Part shown: one piece after another, positions 7,496 through 8,834 of the stretch
How positions within the stretch are numbered: the first letter of the stretch is position 1
Layout of the letters: every line of letters begins with the position of its first letter
Assembly: GCA_030614035.1 (NCBI GenBank)
Contig: JAUWKW010000047.1
Coordinates: 1-8,834, forward strand
Source: Chromatiales bacterium
GTDB taxonomy: Bacteria; Pseudomonadota; Gammaproteobacteria; Steroidobacterales; GCA-2729495
DNA length: 8,834 bases
Direction of reading: 5' to 3'
Notes under the pieces: generated by a model
What the model saw: only the letters and a program-made list of their open reading frames with translations
Database searches by the model: none
Told to the model about the DNA's origin: nothing
Made by a program: the position numbers and the translations under genes

Positions 7496-7516
7496 CGAAC
7501 AGGCTTGGTTCTTATT

Positions 7517-8410
7517 CTAACAATGATCGAGTTCCGCAAGAAGTTTGTCAGCCATCCTCTCAGCCTGTGCGAGGTAACCCCCACCAAACAGATTCAGATG
7601 ATTCAACACATGGTACAGGTTGTATAGATATTGTCTTGTCTCGAACCCGTCATCGAGCGGCCACGCTGCCTGGTATGCACGATAGAATTCCGGCCCGAAT
7701 CCGCCAAACAACCTGGTCATTGCTATATCCGCCTCGCGATCCCCATAGTAAACGGCAGGATCAAATATTGCCGGTTGACCATCCGCAGTCACGCCCCAGT
7801 TTCCGCCCCACAAATCTCCATGCAACAAGGAGGGTCGCGGACTGTATGTCGCAAATAACTGTGGAAACCTTTCCAGCAGTCTCTCACCTTTCTCTTGTAG
7901 CTTTCCGCCGTAACCATTCGCGGCGGCCCGTTCCAGTTGATACTTCAACCTGCGCTCTCGATAGAAGTGTACCCAGTCGACGTCCGGCTTATTAATCTGG
8001 GGCGTGCTGCCAATCGTGTTATGGCGATGCCATCCAAAACGGTCCTGGGTGACGCGGTGTAGTTGAGCCAAACCATGCCCCAGGGATTCAAGTGCGTCGC
8101 GGTCGTGGCCCGATAGCTCCAACCATTCGAGCATCAGGAAGGCCGCGTCACCGGCAACTCCACATACAAGCGGTTGCGGAATTTTTAGGCAATCCGGGCT
8201 GCCCAAAGCCTGTAGTCCTTCCCGTTCGGCTTCGAACATTTCCAGAAATGCGGGAGTGTTGAGCTTAAGAAAATATGTAAGGCCCGTCGTATCGCTAACG
8301 CGAAAACCGGAATTGATGCTTCCGCCGCCAACACTGCGGGCTGATTCAACAAGTAAGTGAACACCAAGTGTACCGGCAACGTGATCTGCCAGCTCACGAG
8401 TTATCGACAT
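7517..8410 (-). CDS. Fructosamine kinase family protein (FN3K/YniA-like)
   Basis: A 297-residue cytosolic small-molecule kinase of the fructosamine-3-kinase/ketosamine kinase family, with a protein-kinase-like fold. Characterised members phosphorylate sugars bound to protein amino groups (fructosamine, ribulosamine), which makes the adduct fall off and repairs glycation. Visible parts are the nucleotide loop SVGGGSINSGFRV (26-38), the ATP-binding lysine in FLKL (Lys49), an AE..GL helix (61-66), the catalytic loop LLHGDLWGGNWG (195-206) with Asp199 as likely base and Asn204 as metal ligand, and FDPAVYYGDREADIAM (216-231), whose Asp217 matches the DFG aspartate. Length is normal and nothing is missing. 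The ATG at 8410 has no Shine-Dalgarno site but begins 8 nt after the stop of the upstream exonuclease gene, so translational coupling is likely. The physiological substrate in bacteria is mostly unknown; other aminoglycoside-kinase-like roles are less likely given the HGDLWGGN signature. Confidence 0.92.
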   Translation of the reverse strand: MSITRELADHVAGTLGVHLLVESARSVGGGSINSGFRVSDTTGLTYFLKLNTPAFLEMFEAEREGLQALGSPDCLKIPQPLVCGVAGDAAFLMLEWLELSGHDRDALESLGHGLAQLHRVTQDRFGWHRHNTIGSTPQINKPDVDWVHFYRERRLKYQLERAAANGYGGKLQEKGERLLERFPQLFATYSPRPSLLHGDLWGGNWGVTADGQPAIFDPAVYYGDREADIAMTRLFGGFGPEFYRAYQAAWPLDDGFETRQYLYNLYHVLNHLNLFGGGYLAQAERMADKLLAELDHC

Positions 8411-8418
8411 AGGTCGGG

Positions 8419-8834
8419 TCAGAAGCTGTCGACAAGCCGCTGGGCCTGGCGGCGCAGGGAAGTGCCGAAACCCGCCTCATCATACAAGCTGTAAAGCGCG
8501 TCCAGATCCGGCATACGCCTGGTGACGCTCTTTTTTGTGGTTGTTACGGGGACGTCGCAATGAATTTTAGTCAACTTTCGGGAAAGAATTGCGTCGTCAT
8601 GATGGCGAGCTAATCGATCGCCCAAGGTTGCAGCGCCGCGTAGATTGAGTGAGGCTACCTGATCCAGGTTCTCATAAAGATTGTCGAAAGACCCAAAATG
8701 CGCGAGCAGGGCGGTTGCGGTTTTGGGGCCTACACCCTTTACGCCGGGTATGTTGTCGACACTGTCACCGGCCAATGCCAGATAGTCCACCATCTGCTCG
8801 GCTTGGATACCGTATGAGTCGGCGACTTCATGGT
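8419..8834 (-). CDS. 5'-3' exonuclease / flap endonuclease, C-terminal part (cut by window edge)
   Basis: The last 137 residues of a protein related to the 5' nuclease domain of DNA polymerase I, which removes 5' flaps and RNA primers during replication and repair. The frame stays open through 8832 to the window edge. The ATG at 8793 is internal: upstream codons add HEVADSYGIQAEQ, which joins smoothly to MVDYLALAGDSVDNIPGVKG. The GDSVDNIPG motif carries the two aspartates of the second metal site, and GVKGVGPKTA is the helix-three-turn-helix DNA-binding element. The protein stops at TGA 8421-8419, shortly after the region where the Pol I 5' nuclease domain ends, so it has no polymerase part and should be a free-standing exonuclease of the Xni/ExoIX type. 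The N-terminal metal site lies outside the window. It is likely co-transcribed with the fructosamine-kinase-family gene. Confidence 0.9.
   Translation of the reverse strand, partial: HEVADSYGIQAEQMVDYLALAGDSVDNIPGVKGVGPKTATALLAHFGSFDNLYENLDQVASLNLRGAATLGDRLARHHDDAILSRKLTKIHCDVPVTTTKKSVTRRMPDLDALYSLYDEAGFGTSLRRQAQRLVDSF

Noticed and set aside
1..8834. CRISPR arrays, tRNA or rRNA genes, insertion sequences, toxin-antitoxin or defence genes
   Set aside because: No regularly spaced direct repeats, transposase motifs, cloverleaf-like segments or known defence domains were found; the gene set is ordinary chromosomal metabolism and repair.

Overview
This 8.8 kb window looks like a stretch of bacterial chromosome from a gammaproteobacterium, probably an environmental lineage. 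The evidence is moderately GC-rich DNA with dense housekeeping and catabolic genes, a proteobacterial-type AMP-forming acetyl-CoA synthetase with a convincing Shine-Dalgarno site, a Gcd-type PQQ dehydrogenase, and a free-standing 5'-3' exonuclease next to a fructosamine-kinase-family gene. The phylum-level guess is inference from protein style. No rRNA, tRNA, insertion sequence, integrase or CRISPR repeat was seen.

Left part (1-946): the last 24 codons of a plus-strand gene, possibly of the dienelactone hydrolase family, converge on a minus-strand fumarylacetoacetate-hydrolase-family enzyme (98-946). A 253 bp gap (947-1199) then separates this gene from a divergently transcribed block. The gap contains a long-spaced 9 bp inverted repeat and a small hairpin.

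Middle part (1200-5426, plus strand): a MATE-family efflux protein; a secreted PQQ-dependent dehydrogenase related to the catalytic domain of membrane glucose dehydrogenase but without its membrane anchor; a good intrinsic terminator (4661-4692); and a two-domain VOC/glyoxalase-like protein. All real genes are intact. The dehydrogenase retains every cofactor and catalytic residue I could match to E. coli Gcd.

Right part (5487-8834, minus strand, transcribed from right to left): a 5'-3' exonuclease cut by the window edge, a fructosamine-kinase-family protein starting 8 nt after it, and acetyl-CoA synthetase (acs) after a 65 nt gap. That gap holds a perfect 16 bp palindrome. The convergent gap between the VOC gene and acs has two short hairpins without U-tracts.

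Functionally this is a mix: acetate activation, periplasmic sugar or alcohol oxidation, efflux, a possible ring-cleavage or keto-acid hydrolase, protein deglycation and DNA repair. I see no clear new multi-gene defence or mobile system. The points most worth a second look are regulatory: the palindrome and start-codon choice at acs, and the inverted-repeat region in front of the MATE gene.
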